Origin: Eubacterium sp. | GTDB lineage: Bacteria > Bacillota > Clostridia > Lachnospirales > Lachnospiraceae | Length of the DNA stretch: 35,807 bases | NCBI GenBank assembly: GCA_022796875.1 | Contig: JAAWJJ010000040.1 | Location: 1-35,807 of the forward strand | Reading direction: 5' to 3' | Shown: positions 1-9,735 of the stretch, piece by piece | Position numbering within the stretch: the first letter of the stretch is position 1 | Layout: each line of letters opens with the position of its first letter | Program-made: the position numbers and the translations under genes | The notes under the pieces: model-generated | Databases searched by the model: none | Told to the model about the DNA's origin: nothing | What the model saw: only the letters and a program-made list of their open reading frames with translations

Positions 1-18
1 GCCGCACTTAAGTGCGGC
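1..18. terminator. Perfect palindrome, probable terminator of an off-window gene
   Basis: GCCGCACTT/AAGTGCGGC is a perfect 9-bp inverted repeat with no spacer. It is followed by a T/A-rich stretch (tgtatttatata). It is probably the intrinsic terminator of a gene to the left of the window. The left flank is not visible, so the U-tract side cannot be fixed. Confidence 0.5.
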
Positions 19-41
19 TGTATTTATATAAAATGATGCAC

Positions 42-122
42 TTATCCACATTATCCCCAGAAATTGTTGATGAAATGAGGATAAATCAATAGTTATACAA
101 TATTACCAGGCAGTTATCCACA
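42..122. other. Cluster of DnaA-box-like 9-mers beside an AT-rich tract
   Basis: Two exact TTATCCACA boxes lie at 42-50 and 114-122. One-mismatch relatives are TTATCCCCA at 51-59, directly abutting the first box, and TTATCCTCA on the minus strand at 76-84. A weaker TTATACAAT lies at about 93-101. From about 120 to 300 the sequence is strongly AT-rich and could act as an unwinding element. DnaA binds TTATNCACA at oriC and at titration or regulatory sites. No dnaA, dnaN or rpmH is visible, so origin function is only a possibility. The rest of 123-310 shows no gene I can support. Confidence 0.45.
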
Positions 123-314
123 TTTTTTTCTAAAATTGCATTACCGGATAATGATATCAGATTGTTTTTCCTTAAATCAAAAAAGTTCATATTTAATTTA
201 CATTTCTCTCATATTCTACACATATCAGCGTCATATTTCTTCCTTATATTAAATACAGAGCAGTTGTTAAGTGGATTTTATCACTTTTTCATACACAAAC
301 TTTTTCATATTGAA

Positions 315-340
315 AGGCCGGTGTCCCCAAGCACCGGCTT
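315..340 (-). terminator. Hairpin downstream of mutY
   Basis: GCCGGTG (317-323) pairs with CACCGGC (332-338) across an 8-nt loop, 33 nt beyond the mutY stop. The U-tract on the minus strand is weak (CCTTTCAATATG), so termination efficiency is uncertain. Confidence 0.45.
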
Positions 341-372
341 CCTCTTGTCTTTATCCAAAAAATATTCTTCTG

Positions 373-1464
373 TTATTCCGGATTTCTGACAGCGTCATTT
401 CCGGTTCGGATGTTCACATATTTTGCATAGGCCACAAATGCCGACGGAATCGGATATTTTTCCTGCACGGTCTTTGTTTCCGCCAGCAATAATTCCTCCG
501 GTTGCTTTTCCATTTGCGCCACCCTGATCACATACGCTTTCATCCGCCATTCCACATGTGAAAAAATATGTTTAGCATCTTCTGCGCTCTGGATATGGAG
601 CGGGACAAAGCCGGCGTCTTCCACATATCTCAGCGCTTCTTTTTCTCCCACAAATCCGTCCAAAGACGGAAATTCATACATTCCGGCCAGCAGTCCTTTC
701 GGTTTGCGTTTATGCAATACGATTTTTTCTCCGTCCCGGATGATTAATATTGTCTTTTCTTCCAGCCTGCGTCCGGCCTTTTTGGCTTTCACCGGATATT
801 TTTCCGCCGTCCCCTCTTTTCTTGCCCTGCACAGTTCCCCGAACGGACATTCCTCACATTTCGGCGCGCCGTTCGGCAGACATACGATTGCGCCGATTTC
901 CATCAGCGCCTGGTTAAAGATTCCAGCACGGTCTTTTGGTATGATTTCTTTCAGTTTTTCTTCCACCGCATTGCGGAACGCCTGCTTTGAAATATCCGAA
1001 TCGTCCGTGCAAACCCTCGTCAGTACGCGAAGCACGTTTCCGTCTACTGCCGGCACCGGTTTCCCATATGCAATCGAGGCAATCGCTCCCGCAGTATAAT
1101 GCCCGATGCCTTTTAACTCCAGCAGCAGTTTATAATCATCCGGCAATTTCCCGCCATATTGGTCCATCACCGTCTGCGCGGCCGCCTGCATATTGCGGAC
1201 ACGGTTATAATATCCAAGGCCCTCCCACAATTTCAGCAGGCGCTCTTCTTCACACTCCGCCAGATCCCGGATCGTCGGAAGTTCCCTCATAAATCTCTCA
1301 AAATACGGCTTTACCGCTTCCACACGGGTCTGCTGCAGCATAATCTCCGAAACCCACACGCGGTACGGCTGCGGGTCGCTGCGCCACGGCAATTCCCGGG
1401 CATTTCCGGCAAACCAGTCCAGCAAAGGCTTTACTGTCCGACTAAGGTCACTGTCCTTTATCAT
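373..1464 (-). CDS. mutY: A/G-specific adenine DNA glycosylase MutY
   Basis: Base-excision repair enzyme that removes adenine mispaired with 8-oxoguanine. The 363-aa product has the full MutY plan. The catalytic Glu lies in SEIMLQQT (E40). A helix-hairpin-helix GIGHYTAGA is followed by the catalytic Asp in VDGNV (D141). A four-Cys iron-sulfur loop has spacing C-x7-C-x2-C-x5-C, one residue longer than the usual x6 in the first gap. The C-terminal NUDIX-like domain reads 8-oxoG (KRKPKGLLAGMYEFP). I place the start at ATG 1464 because AAAGGAG lies about 9 nt upstream. The upstream ATG at 1503 would add 13 residues with no family resemblance. It stands alone and diverges from rarA. Confidence 0.95.
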   Translation of the reverse strand: MIKDSDLSRTVKPLLDWFAGNARELPWRSDPQPYRVWVSEIMLQQTRVEAVKPYFERFMRELPTIRDLAECEEERLLKLWEGLGYYNRVRNMQAAAQTVMDQYGGKLPDDYKLLLELKGIGHYTAGAIASIAYGKPVPAVDGNVLRVLTRVCTDDSDISKQAFRNAVEEKLKEIIPKDRAGIFNQALMEIGAIVCLPNGAPKCEECPFGELCRARKEGTAEKYPVKAKKAGRRLEEKTILIIRDGEKIVLHKRKPKGLLAGMYEFPSLDGFVGEKEALRYVEDAGFVPLHIQSAEDAKHIFSHVEWRMKAYVIRVAQMEKQPEELLLAETKTVQEKYPIPSAFVAYAKYVNIRTGNDAVRNPE

Positions 1465-1684
1465 CTTTCGGCTGCTCCTTTCAGATACGTTAAATACGGC
1501 CAATCTGTGTTCAGCATATAGATTATCCGAAGTTTTGTCAATAAAAAATATTATCGGAAAAATGTTCTTACTGAAACAATTTCCGCTTGTTTTTTATGGA
1601 TAAGTGAGGTAAATTATAAATATCCTTTTTGGACAAATTTCCATAGAAACGCCGTACTGCAAAACACGTTAGAAAGGGATGGCT

Positions 1685-3049
1685 ATGGATCTGTTTGAAT
1701 ATATGAGAAATCAGAATATGGAAAAAGAATCTCCGTTAGCGATGCGTCTGCGCCCGACGAAGCTGGACGAAATTGTGGGACAGCGGCATATAATAGGCAA
1801 AGACAAGCTTCTTTACCGGGCGATCAAAGCAGACCGTTTAAGTTCCGTTATTTTCTACGGACCTCCCGGAACCGGAAAAACTACCATAGCAAAAGTAGTT
1901 GCAAATACGACCAGCGCGGAATTTGTGCAGATCAATGCGACCTCTGCCGGCAAAAAAGATATGGAAGCCGTCATAGAACAGGCAAAATCCGCACAGGGAA
2001 TGTATGGAAAAAAAACGATTCTGTTTATTGATGAAATCCATCGCTTTAACAAAGGACAGCAGGATTACCTGCTTCCGTTTGTGGAGGACGGCACGGTAAT
2101 TCTCATTGGCGCAACGACGGAAAATCCTTATTTTGAAGTAAACGGAGCGTTATTATCCCGTTCTGTCATTTTTGAACTTCATCCTCTTGATAAAGAAGAT
2201 ATCCGTATTCTAATCAAACGGGCGTTAGAGGACAGCGAAAAGGGGCTGGGTGCTTACCATGCCGTAATCGATGAAAATGCATTAGATTTTCTGGCGGATG
2301 CGGCAAACGGCGACGCAAGAGCGGCTTTGACTGCAATCGAGCTTGGCGTGCTGACGACGCAGCGGGAACAAGACGGCCGGATCCACATTACGCTTGACAC
2401 AGCGTCGGAATGTATTCAGAAAAGGGTCGTAAAATATGATAAAAGCGGTGACAGCCATTATGACGTCATTTCCGCATTTATTAAAAGTATCCGCGGTTCA
2501 GACCCGGACGCGGCAGTTTATTACCTGGCGCGGATGCTGTATGCCGGAGAGGATATCCGTTTTATTGCAAGACGGATTATGATAAGCGCTGCGGAAGATG
2601 TCGGAAACGCAGATCCAAACGCGCTTACGGTAGCGGTATCTGCGGCTCAGGCCGTAGAGAGGCTCGGCATGCCGGAAGCAAGGATTGTGCTGACACAGGC
2701 CGTAACGTATCTGGCAACAGCGCCAAAAAGCAACGCGGCAATACTGGCAATCGACGGCGCGCTTCAAACAGTAAAATCAACGATTACTCCGCCGGTACCG
2801 CTGCATTTGCAGGATTCCCATTATAAAGGCGCGGCAAAGCTGGGGCATGGCAAAGGATATCTGTATGCTCATGATTACCCGCAGCATTATGTAAAACAGC
2901 AGTATTTGCCGGACGGACTGACCGACCGGAAATTCTACGTTCCTACGGAAATTGGGTACGAAAAGAAAATCAGGGAACACATGCAGCAATTAGAACAACA
3001 GACAGACGGATCATCAGGACAGCAGGCAGACAGGCAGAAGAAACAGTGA
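1685..3049 (+). CDS. rarA: Replication-associated recombination protein RarA (MgsA), AAA+ ATPase
   Basis: AAA+ clamp-loader-like ATPase that acts at stalled replication forks and single-stranded DNA. Walker A is GPPGTGKTT (residues 59-67 from this start) and Walker B is ILFIDEIHRF (about 112-121). GATTENPYF contains sensor 1. The C-terminal RarA tetramerisation region follows, including the SDPDAAVYYLARML and HYKGAAKLGHGKGY signatures. The start is ATG 1685, because the site AGAAAGGG (1671-1678) touches the ATG at 1679 but is 6 nt from the second. The length of 454 aa is typical apart from a Gln-rich C-terminal tail. The aminotransferase follows after 34 nt and may be co-transcribed. Confidence 0.95.
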   Translation: MDLFEYMRNQNMEKESPLAMRLRPTKLDEIVGQRHIIGKDKLLYRAIKADRLSSVIFYGPPGTGKTTIAKVVANTTSAEFVQINATSAGKKDMEAVIEQAKSAQGMYGKKTILFIDEIHRFNKGQQDYLLPFVEDGTVILIGATTENPYFEVNGALLSRSVIFELHPLDKEDIRILIKRALEDSEKGLGAYHAVIDENALDFLADAANGDARAALTAIELGVLTTQREQDGRIHITLDTASECIQKRVVKYDKSGDSHYDVISAFIKSIRGSDPDAAVYYLARMLYAGEDIRFIARRIMISAAEDVGNADPNALTVAVSAAQAVERLGMPEARIVLTQAVTYLATAPKSNAAILAIDGALQTVKSTITPPVPLHLQDSHYKGAAKLGHGKGYLYAHDYPQHYVKQQYLPDGLTDRKFYVPTEIGYEKKIREHMQQLEQQTDGSSGQQADRQKKQ

Positions 3050-3083
3050 TACAGGTTACAGGAGATTTAAGGAGGAACGGAAT

Positions 3084-4388
3084 ATGCAGTCATACCAATC
3101 AATGACAAAAGAAGAGTTAATCAAAGAAAGGGAAGAAGTTCAGGCACAGTATAAAAAATATCAGAAAAGCGAACTGAATCTGAATATGGCAAGAGGAAAG
3201 CCTTCCCTGGAACAGTTGGATTTGTCAATGGGACTTATGGATGTTCTCGGAAGCAGAGCAGACCTGACCTGTGATGACGGAACCGACTGCCGTAATTACG
3301 GTGTGCTCGACGGAATACAGGAAGCCAAAGTACTGCTTGGCGATATGATAGAATGTCATCCCGACAATATTATCATATTCGGAAATTCAAGCCTGACCAT
3401 TATGTACGATACGTTATCCCGTTCCATGACGCATGGCGTGATGGGAAATACGCCGTGGTGCAAATTAGATAAAGTAAAATTTTTATGCCCGGTACCGGGT
3501 TACGACAGGCATTTTACAATGACCGAACATTTCGGTATTGAAATGATTAACGTTCCGATACTGTCTACCGGGCCGGATATGGATATTGTAGAGGAACTTG
3601 TTTCTTCCGATGAAGCAATCAAAGGAATCTGGTGCGTACCGAAATATTCGAATCCAACAGGTATTACCTATTCCGATGAAACGGTCAGGCGTTTTGCCAG
3701 ATTAAAACCTGCTGCAAAAGATTTCAGAATATACTGGGACAACGCTTACGGCGTACATCATTTATACGATCTGGATCAGGACAATCTGGTAGAAATACTC
3801 GCAGAATGTAAACGGGTAGGAAATCCGGATATGGTATACAAATTCTGCTCTACCTCAAAGATCAGTTTCCCGGGTTCCGGCGTAGCGGCAATCGCAGCCT
3901 CGCCGAATAACCTCGTAGATATTAAAGAACAGCTGAAAAACCAGACGATCGGATTTGATAAAGTAAACCAGCTCCGCCATGTCAGGTTTTTCGAGGATAT
4001 ATACGGCGTAACGGAACATATGAAAAAACATGCCGAAATTTTACGGCCGAAATTTGAATGGATCCTGGACCGCTTCGACGAAGAATTCGGCGGCAGGGAA
4101 ATCGGAAAATGGATTCGTCCGAAAGGCGGCTATTTCATCTGTTTTGAAGCAATGGAAGGATGCGCAAAAGCTATTGTTTCCAAAGCAAAAAAAGCTGGAG
4201 TAGTGCTGACTCCTGCCGGAGCGCCGTTCCCGTACGGAAAAGATCCGAAAGACTCCGTGATCCGTATAGCGCCTACCTATCCGACATTAGAAGACCTGAA
4301 AATTGCGACAGAAGTATTTATTACCTGCGTGAAATTAGCCAGTCTGGATAAATTGATCGAACATGCAGAATTATGCGAGGTATTTTAA
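3084..4388 (+). CDS. Aspatate aminotransferase, subgroup Ic (fold-type I PLP enzyme)
   Basis: PLP-dependent aminotransferase of 434 aa. The N-terminal NLNMARGKPSLEQLDLSMG segment, the SNPTG motif (KYSNPTGITYSDE) and the Schiff-base lysine in CSTSKISFPGSG identify the long Asp_aminotransf (MocR-like) family found in clostridia and actinobacteria. Characterised members convert aspartate and 2-oxoglutarate to oxaloacetate and glutamate. The start is supported by GGAGG about 8 nt upstream. It ends at a strong intrinsic terminator. Substrate preference for aspartate is from family knowledge, not proven here. Confidence 0.88.
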   Translation: MQSYQSMTKEELIKEREEVQAQYKKYQKSELNLNMARGKPSLEQLDLSMGLMDVLGSRADLTCDDGTDCRNYGVLDGIQEAKVLLGDMIECHPDNIIIFGNSSLTIMYDTLSRSMTHGVMGNTPWCKLDKVKFLCPVPGYDRHFTMTEHFGIEMINVPILSTGPDMDIVEELVSSDEAIKGIWCVPKYSNPTGITYSDETVRRFARLKPAAKDFRIYWDNAYGVHHLYDLDQDNLVEILAECKRVGNPDMVYKFCSTSKISFPGSGVAAIAASPNNLVDIKEQLKNQTIGFDKVNQLRHVRFFEDIYGVTEHMKKHAEILRPKFEWILDRFDEEFGGREIGKWIRPKGGYFICFEAMEGCAKAIVSKAKKAGVVLTPAGAPFPYGKDPKDSVIRIAPTYPTLEDLKIATEVFITCVKLASLDKLIEHAELCEVF

Positions 4389-4430
4389 CCGGTACCGGAC
4401 AAGTCTGACAAAACGGAATAAACAGAACAG

Positions 4431-4464
4431 AAAAAGAAGCTGTAGAGATACAGCTTCTTTTTCC
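4431..4464 (+). terminator. Intrinsic terminator after the aminotransferase
   Basis: A perfect 14-bp stem, AAAAAGAAGCTGTA (4431-4444) with TACAGCTTCTTTTT (4449-4462), has a GAGA tetraloop and a T-run in the right arm. Because the left arm is A-rich it could also terminate minus-strand transcripts from mscL. Confidence 0.9.
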
Positions 4465-4662
4465 AATAGGGAGTTTATGTTCAAAATAATATATGGAATA
4501 AATCTGTAAAACAGTATTGCGGAAAATCATTGCTTCCTGCTTTGAACAAACTAAATATACTAACAAAATGTGTACGGTGTGTATCAAAACAATAAAAGCT
4601 TTCTAAAGTAATTCTTAAGAAACTGTTATTCCCACAGGCATGTCCATCCTGCCGCCGCAGCC

Positions 4663-5115
4663 TTATAGGGAATCTGTCTGTTCCGACGTACAGTGCGGAC
4701 ACCTTGTTGCGTTAATATCAATTTCGCTCCTGCAATAAGGGCAGATCTTTGTAGTCGGAACTGCCTCCGGTTCCGGTTTGGCAAACTTATTGCGGATTTT
4801 ATTGATCTGCCGCACTACAAGGAAAATTACAAATGCAACGATTATGAAATTGATAACGTTTGAGATGAAAGAACCGTATTTAAAAACGGCAGCTTCCGCC
4901 GCCTCCGCTGCGGCCAGGCTGTCATAGTGGTTACCGTCCAGGGCAATAAACAGATTGGAAAAATCAATGTTGCCCGTCAATAACCCCAGTAAAGGCATGA
5001 CCAGGTCATTTACCAGTGAATTAACAATACCCGTAAACGCAGAACCAATGATCATACCGACAGCCAAATCTACCATACTGCCTTTTAACGCAAACTCTCT
5101 GAACTCTTTTAACAT
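4663..5115 (-). CDS. mscL: Large-conductance mechanosensitive channel MscL with C-terminal zinc ribbon
   Basis: Pentameric inner-membrane safety valve opened by membrane tension under hypo-osmotic shock. The N-terminus [22 protein letters not shown] is the conserved S1 helix and start of TM1. TM2 lies around residues 85-108 ([19 protein letters not shown]) and is followed by a basic stretch. The protein is 150 aa. Its end carries an unusual CPYC...CPHC rubredoxin/zinc-ribbon-like pair of CxxC motifs at about residues 124-141, where many MscL proteins have a simple helical bundle. Two tandem ATGs occur. The second (5115) is 5 nt from AGGAGG, the first only 2 nt, so 5115 is preferred. It is monocistronic. 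Confidence 0.95.
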   Translation of the reverse strand: MLKEFREFALKGSMVDLAVGMIIGSAFTGIVNSLVNDLVMPLLGLLTGNIDFSNLFIALDGNHYDSLAAAEAAEAAVFKYGSFISNVINFIIVAFVIFLVVRQINKIRNKFAKPEPEAVPTTKICPYCRSEIDINATRCPHCTSEQTDSL

Positions 5116-5209
5116 CATGTCCTCCTGTGTAATTTATTTTTACATATTTATTGCATATTTGTAATAATACTGCATATTATTAATGGAGCGGAAACAAAAT
5201 TACATGAAC

Positions 5210-5281
5210 GAGGCTGCCGCATCATACAGTATTGATACGGAAACCAATATCCGTACAAATCTGTTATTCTACAGCAGCCTC
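5210..5281 (-). other. Nested inverted repeats between mscL and the crotonase
   Basis: GAGGCTG (5210-5216) pairs with CAGCCTC (5275-5281). This closes a region containing two further hairpins: TACGGA/TCCGTA (5236-5241/5250-5255) and CTGT/ACAG (5261-5264/5271-5274). It lies just past the crotonase stop and could be an elaborate 3' end or a small structured RNA. There is no clean U-tract. Confidence 0.35.
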
Positions 5282-5315
5282 AAAGACAATCCCCGTTTTA
5301 TGATATACCAGAAAT

Positions 5316-6110
5316 TTAGAAATCCGTCAGGTTTGCAGCGCGTCTTTCCAGAAAAGCGCTCATGCCTTCTTTTTTATCATTTGTGGAACAGGTGATTCCA
5401 AACAGGTTTGCTTCCATTTCCACCGCATTTTTGATATCCATATCATAACCGTTATTAATCGCGGCTTTGGCAACGGATACTGCATAACTTCCTTTGGAAC
5501 GGATCTTTTCAGCCATTGCTTTTGCAGCCGGCATTAATTCTTCTTTGGCAACGACTTTATTTACAAGACCAATCCTGTATGCTTCAGCTGCATCAATAGA
5601 ATCACAGGTAAAGATCAGTTCTTTTGCCCGTCCCATACCAACCAGACGTGCAAGCCTTTGCGTCCCGCCGAATCCCGGAATAATACCCAGACCGCATTCC
5701 GGCTGGCCGAAAGAAGCATTTTCGGACGCAATACGGATATCGCATGCCATAGCGATCTCGCAGCCGCCTCCCAAAGCAAAACCATTGATAGCCGCAATCG
5801 TAACCTGACGCATATTCATCAGCTTAAAGAAAGGAACGGACGCTCTCATGCCAAACGCTCTGGCTTCCGCTGCTGAGAAGTTTACCATTTCAGCAATATC
5901 CGCACCGGCAACAAAAGATTTGAACGCGTTGTCTTTCTTGTCCGCACCGCCGGTCAGGATCACAACTTTGATATCGTCCCTGCCTTCGATCTCGGTTAAG
6001 GCTTCGTTTAATTCATCCAGTGTTTCACTGTTTAATGCATTTAATGCAGCCGGACGGGCAATTGTCAAAACGGCAATTTCATTTTCCACTTCAAGACGTA
6101 AATTGTTCAT
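5316..6110 (-). CDS. Enoyl-CoA hydratase/isomerase family protein (crotonase-like)
   Basis: Crotonase-fold enzyme of 264 aa. It probably hydrates a short-chain enoyl-CoA such as crotonyl-CoA to 3-hydroxybutyryl-CoA. Both catalytic glutamates of true hydratases are present: E118 in GGGCEIA and E138 in QPECGLGIIPG. The oxyanion-hole region (FVAGADIAEM) and the GGTQRL segment are also present. An A/G-rich ribosome site (GGAGG) precedes ATG 6110. In butyrate-producing clostridia this enzyme usually sits in a thl-crt-hbd-bcd-etf operon. Here it is alone, between mscL and a polysaccharide deacetylase, so its role in butyrate formation is inferred only from the family. Confidence 0.88.
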   Translation of the reverse strand: MNNLRLEVENEIAVLTIARPAALNALNSETLDELNEALTEIEGRDDIKVVILTGGADKKDNAFKSFVAGADIAEMVNFSAAEARAFGMRASVPFFKLMNMRQVTIAAINGFALGGGCEIAMACDIRIASENASFGQPECGLGIIPGFGGTQRLARLVGMGRAKELIFTCDSIDAAEAYRIGLVNKVVAKEELMPAAKAMAEKIRSKGSYAVSVAKAAINNGYDMDIKNAVEMEANLFGITCSTNDKKEGMSAFLERRAANLTDF

Positions 6111-6194
6111 TGGTAAATACCTCCTCTTTTTTATAGTTTAACTGTAGCTTTTTTAAAATATTTTGTCAATATTTTATTGCATTTATTGTGCCAG

Positions 6195-6944
6195 TTACTC
6201 AAATATAATATCTTCCGCAGTGACAAACTCATACCCCTGTTTCTGCAGAATATCCACAATCTGCAACGCCGCGTTTACGCTCGTCTGTGAAGCGTCATGC
6301 ATTAAAATAATCTGGTTATCGTCCACTTTGCTTACTACCCGCTGCACCACCGTGCCGACATCCGAGGTGCACCAGTCCAGCGGATCGATATCCCACAGCA
6401 CTTCCACCATATCAATCTGATTTTCCACATTGTCGTTCAGGCTGCCGAACGGAGGACGAAATACTTCCGGCGTTATGCCAGTGATCTGTTCTATCAGTTC
6501 ACTGGTTTTATCAAATTCTTTCAGTACTTCTTCCTCCCCCATTTTTGTCATCTGTTTGTGGCTGTAAGAATGGTTTCCGAGCTGATGCCCGTCCTCATAC
6601 ATTTCTTTTACAATATCCGGGTACAGTTCTACCTGTTTCCCCATCAAAAAAAAGGTCGCCTTTACGTCGCGTTTCTCAAGGCCATCCAGTATCATTGGCG
6701 TATATACCGGATCCGGCCCGTCATCGAACGTAAGGGCAACCTGTTTTAATTCCGTAACGGTTTCCTTTGCATCGTTTTCTTTTTCATTTTCTTCGCCGGC
6801 ATTTTCTTTTCGGTCGGTATTCACTTTGGAAACCGTTTCATTCCCGGCCATTGTATTTTGTCTTTTATTCCCGATAATACCCGCCGCCAAAACTGCGGTA
6901 ATAATAAAAAGCGCAAAATATTTAAATGGAATCATTCTTTTCAT
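6195..6944 (-). CDS. Membrane-anchored polysaccharide deacetylase (NodB domain)
   Basis: Predicted cell-surface enzyme of the CE4 family, which removes N-acetyl groups from peptidoglycan or related glycans. A short basic N-terminus and one hydrophobic segment (residues 8-25) give a signal anchor. A low-complexity, Glu/Lys/Asn-rich linker (30-65) leads to the NodB domain. Motif 1 is TFDDGPDP (D74, D75), the metal histidines are HSYSH (H125, H129), and RPPFG, DPLDW and ILMHD follow. All catalytic motifs are intact. The start at 6944 has no strong ribosome site, and the in-frame ATG at 6935 is an alternative. It lies downstream of clpB with a 142-nt gap. Confidence 0.9.
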   Translation of the reverse strand: MKRMIPFKYFALFIITAVLAAGIIGNKRQNTMAGNETVSKVNTDRKENAGEENEKENDAKETVTELKQVALTFDDGPDPVYTPMILDGLEKRDVKATFFLMGKQVELYPDIVKEMYEDGHQLGNHSYSHKQMTKMGEEEVLKEFDKTSELIEQITGITPEVFRPPFGSLNDNVENQIDMVEVLWDIDPLDWCTSDVGTVVQRVVSKVDDNQIILMHDASQTSVNAALQIVDILQKQGYEFVTAEDIIFE

Positions 6945-7000
6945 ACTGCATTATATGAATAACTCCAACCGGTTATGAATACCCGACTCGCGGCTTTCCC

Positions 7001-7065
7001 TGGATTATATTCTCCGGACTATACCGGATTATATCTCCCAGACTATATTTCCTGGATTACATTCC
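7001..7065. repeat. Degenerate short tandem repeat (GGAYTATATYTCC-like)
   Basis: About five imperfect copies of a 13-15-nt unit (tggattatattctcc, ggactatacc, ggattatatctccc, agactatatttcc, tggattacattcc) fill the gap between clpB and the deacetylase. No function is evident. Confidence 0.45.
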
Positions 7066-7086
7066 TCGGGGTTACAGGATATTGAG

Positions 7087-9666
7087 TCAAACCGCTGCGG
7101 CCAGTTCTCCTCCTGCAACCGAAATCGTAATCGTATCTCCCGCGCCGACATTTCCTGCCAGAATCATTTTGGCGGACAGGGTTTCCACCGTTTTCTGCAA
7201 ATAGCGTTTGAGCGGCCTTGCCCCGTACATCGGATCGTAAGCATGTTCCGCAATAAACGCTTTTGCTTCCTCTGTCAGTGCAATCCTTACTTCTTTTTCC
7301 ACCAGACGTTTATTCAAATCGGCAAGCAGCAAATCAATAATATTGCCTATATTTTCTTTCGTCAGTGGCTTGAACATAATGATCTCATCCAGGCGGTTTA
7401 AAAATTCCGGACGGAAATTCATTTTCAACTGATCCATAACTTCTTCTTCACATTCGGGACTGATATTCCCGCTTTCGTCGATGCCTTCCAGCAGAAATGC
7501 GGAACCGAGGTTTGACGTCATAATAATGATCGTGTTTTTAAAGTCCACGGTTCTTCCCTGTGAATCCGTGATCCTGCCGTCGTCCAATACCTGAAGCAGT
7601 ACGTTAAAAACATCCGGATGCGCCTTTTCCACTTCGTCAAACAAAACAACCGAATATGGTTTTCTGCGCACGGCTTCCGTCAACTGCCCGCCCTCGTCAT
7701 ATCCTACATATCCCGGTGGCGCTCCGATCAGGCGCGATACGGAATATTTCTCCATATATTCACTCATATCCAGACGCACCATATTGGATTCGTCGTCAAA
7801 CAGGCTCTCCGCCAACGCTTTGGCAAGTTCCGTTTTCCCGACTCCGGTAGGCCCCAGAAACAGAAACGAACCGATCGGTTTCCCAGGATCTTTGATGCCT
7901 GCTTTGGAACGGATGATCGCTTCCGTCACTTTTGTCACGCCTTCGTCCTGCCCAATCACACGTTTATGCAGTTCATCATCCAGATGAAGCGTTTTGTTCC
8001 GTTCGCTTTCATTCAGTTTTGCAACTGGAATACCCGTCCACCTGGAAATAATTCTTGCGATTTCCTCTTCACTGACATTCTCATGAACCAGGCTGTTGTT
8101 TTTATCCTTTACATATCCCTCTTCCTGTTCCAGCGCTTTTTGCAGCTGCGGCAGTTTCCCGTATTGCAGCTCCGCGGCTTTTTCCAGGTCGTAGTTTTGC
8201 TGCGCGCTTGCAATGTCTTTCTTTACCTGTTCCAACTCTTCACGCACTTTACGTACTTTTTCCACAGCGTTTTTCTCATTGTCCCACTGCGCTTTTTTCA
8301 CGCTGAATTCCTCTTTCAGTTCAGCCATTTCTTTTTGCAGTGCGGCCAGACGATCCTGGCTTAACCGGTCTTCTTCTTTTTTCAGGGCAGTTTCTTCAAT
8401 CTGAAGAAGCATGATTTTTCGATTCAGTTCATCCAGTTCCGTCGGCATAGAGTCCAACTCCGTCTTGATCAGCGCGCACGCTTCATCTACAAGGTCGATC
8501 GCCTTATCCGGCAAAAAACGGTCTGAAATGTAGCGGTTTGACAAAACGGCTGCCGTAACCAACGCGGCGTCCGTAATCCGTACGCCATGGAATACTTCAT
8601 ATCTTTCTTTTAGCCCACGCAAAATGGAAATCGTATCTTCTACCGTCGGTTCGTCCACATGCACCGGCTGGAACCGGCGCTCCAACGCCGCGTCTTTTTC
8701 CACATATTCACGGTATTCATCCAGCGTAGTGGCTCCGATACAATGCAGCTCGCCTCTGGCAAGCATTGGTTTTAACATATTTCCGGCGTCCATAGCCCCG
8801 TCCGTTTTCCCGGCTCCGACGATCGTATGCAGTTCATCGATAAACAGGATGATCTGCCCTTCGCTGTTTTTGACTTCATCCAGCACCGCTTTTAAACGCT
8901 CTTCAAACTCCCCGCGGTATTTCGCGCCGGCAAGCAGCGCGCCCATATCCAGAGCAAACAACCGTTTATTTTTCAGTCCTTCCGGAACGTCGCCGGCAAC
9001 GACCCTTTGCGCCAGACCTTCTACAACTGCAGTTTTTCCGACACCCGGCTCGCCGATCAGTACCGGATTATTTTTCGTTTTCCGCGACAGAATCCGGATC
9101 ACATTCCGAATTTCGCTGTCGCGGCCGATGACCGGATCCATTTTCTGCTGTCGCGCCCGTTCCACCATATCATAACCGTATTTTTCCAGCGTATCATAAA
9201 TCGCTTCCGGATTATCCGACGTAATATTTTTGCTGCCCCGAACCGTAGATAGCGCCTGTAAAAAACGTTCCCGTGTAATACCGTATTCGTTGAAAATTTC
9301 TTTTACCGCGCTGTTTGGGAACTTGATCAGCGAAAGGAAAAGATGCTCTACCGATACATATTCGTCGCCCATCTGTTTTGCTTCGTCTTCCGCATGGATC
9401 AGCACTTTGTTTAAATTCTGCCCGATGTATACCTGACCACCGCTTACTTTCACGCGCTTTGCCAGATGCGCTCTCACATTATCTGCAAAATGCTGTTTAT
9501 TAATGTCCATTTTCTCTATTAATTTTAAGATCAGGCCGTCTTCCTGCTCCACAAAAGCGGTCAGTAAATGTTCCTGCTCGATTTCCTGGTTGCCATATTC
9601 ATAAGCCAGCTTTTCGCATTGATTGATTGCTTCTATTGATTTCTGCGTAAATTTCTGAATGTTCAT
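7087..9666 (-). CDS. clpB: ATP-dependent disaggregase ClpB
   Basis: Hexameric Hsp100 chaperone that extracts polypeptides from aggregates together with DnaK. The 859-aa sequence has the Clp N-domain repeat (1-145) and NBD1 with GEPGVGKT (about 205). A long coiled-coil middle domain (about 410-530) contains the Lys/Glu-rich repeats, and NBD2 has GPTGVGKT (about 605). Pore-loop KYRGEF and GYVGYDEGG motifs are present. There is no IGF/IGL ClpP loop, consistent with ClpB rather than ClpA/C. The start is ATG 9666 with AGGAGG 7-8 nt upstream. A CIRCE operator overlaps its promoter, so HrcA control is expected. Confidence 0.97.
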   Translation of the reverse strand: MNIQKFTQKSIEAINQCEKLAYEYGNQEIEQEHLLTAFVEQEDGLILKLIEKMDINKQHFADNVRAHLAKRVKVSGGQVYIGQNLNKVLIHAEDEAKQMGDEYVSVEHLFLSLIKFPNSAVKEIFNEYGITRERFLQALSTVRGSKNITSDNPEAIYDTLEKYGYDMVERARQQKMDPVIGRDSEIRNVIRILSRKTKNNPVLIGEPGVGKTAVVEGLAQRVVAGDVPEGLKNKRLFALDMGALLAGAKYRGEFEERLKAVLDEVKNSEGQIILFIDELHTIVGAGKTDGAMDAGNMLKPMLARGELHCIGATTLDEYREYVEKDAALERRFQPVHVDEPTVEDTISILRGLKERYEVFHGVRITDAALVTAAVLSNRYISDRFLPDKAIDLVDEACALIKTELDSMPTELDELNRKIMLLQIEETALKKEEDRLSQDRLAALQKEMAELKEEFSVKKAQWDNEKNAVEKVRKVREELEQVKKDIASAQQNYDLEKAAELQYGKLPQLQKALEQEEGYVKDKNNSLVHENVSEEEIARIISRWTGIPVAKLNESERNKTLHLDDELHKRVIGQDEGVTKVTEAIIRSKAGIKDPGKPIGSFLFLGPTGVGKTELAKALAESLFDDESNMVRLDMSEYMEKYSVSRLIGAPPGYVGYDEGGQLTEAVRRKPYSVVLFDEVEKAHPDVFNVLLQVLDDGRITDSQGRTVDFKNTIIIMTSNLGSAFLLEGIDESGNISPECEEEVMDQLKMNFRPEFLNRLDEIIMFKPLTKENIGNIIDLLLADLNKRLVEKEVRIALTEEAKAFIAEHAYDPMYGARPLKRYLQKTVETLSAKMILAGNVGAGDTITISVAGGELAAAV

Positions 9667-9735
9667 ATGCTTACCTCCTGACTGTATTTTATCTGTTTTC
9701 CGGAAAGTTCATTCTGGTTTCCTTTCCATGACTGA

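Noticed and set aside
5183..5395. 70-residue plus-strand frame between mscL and the crotonase
   Set aside because: It runs antisense into the end of the crotonase and through the inverted repeats. No family match.
7618..8364. Long plus-strand open frame opposite clpB (and another at 8624-9175)
   Set aside because: Both are antisense to strongly conserved clpB codons, low-complexity and without ribosome sites.
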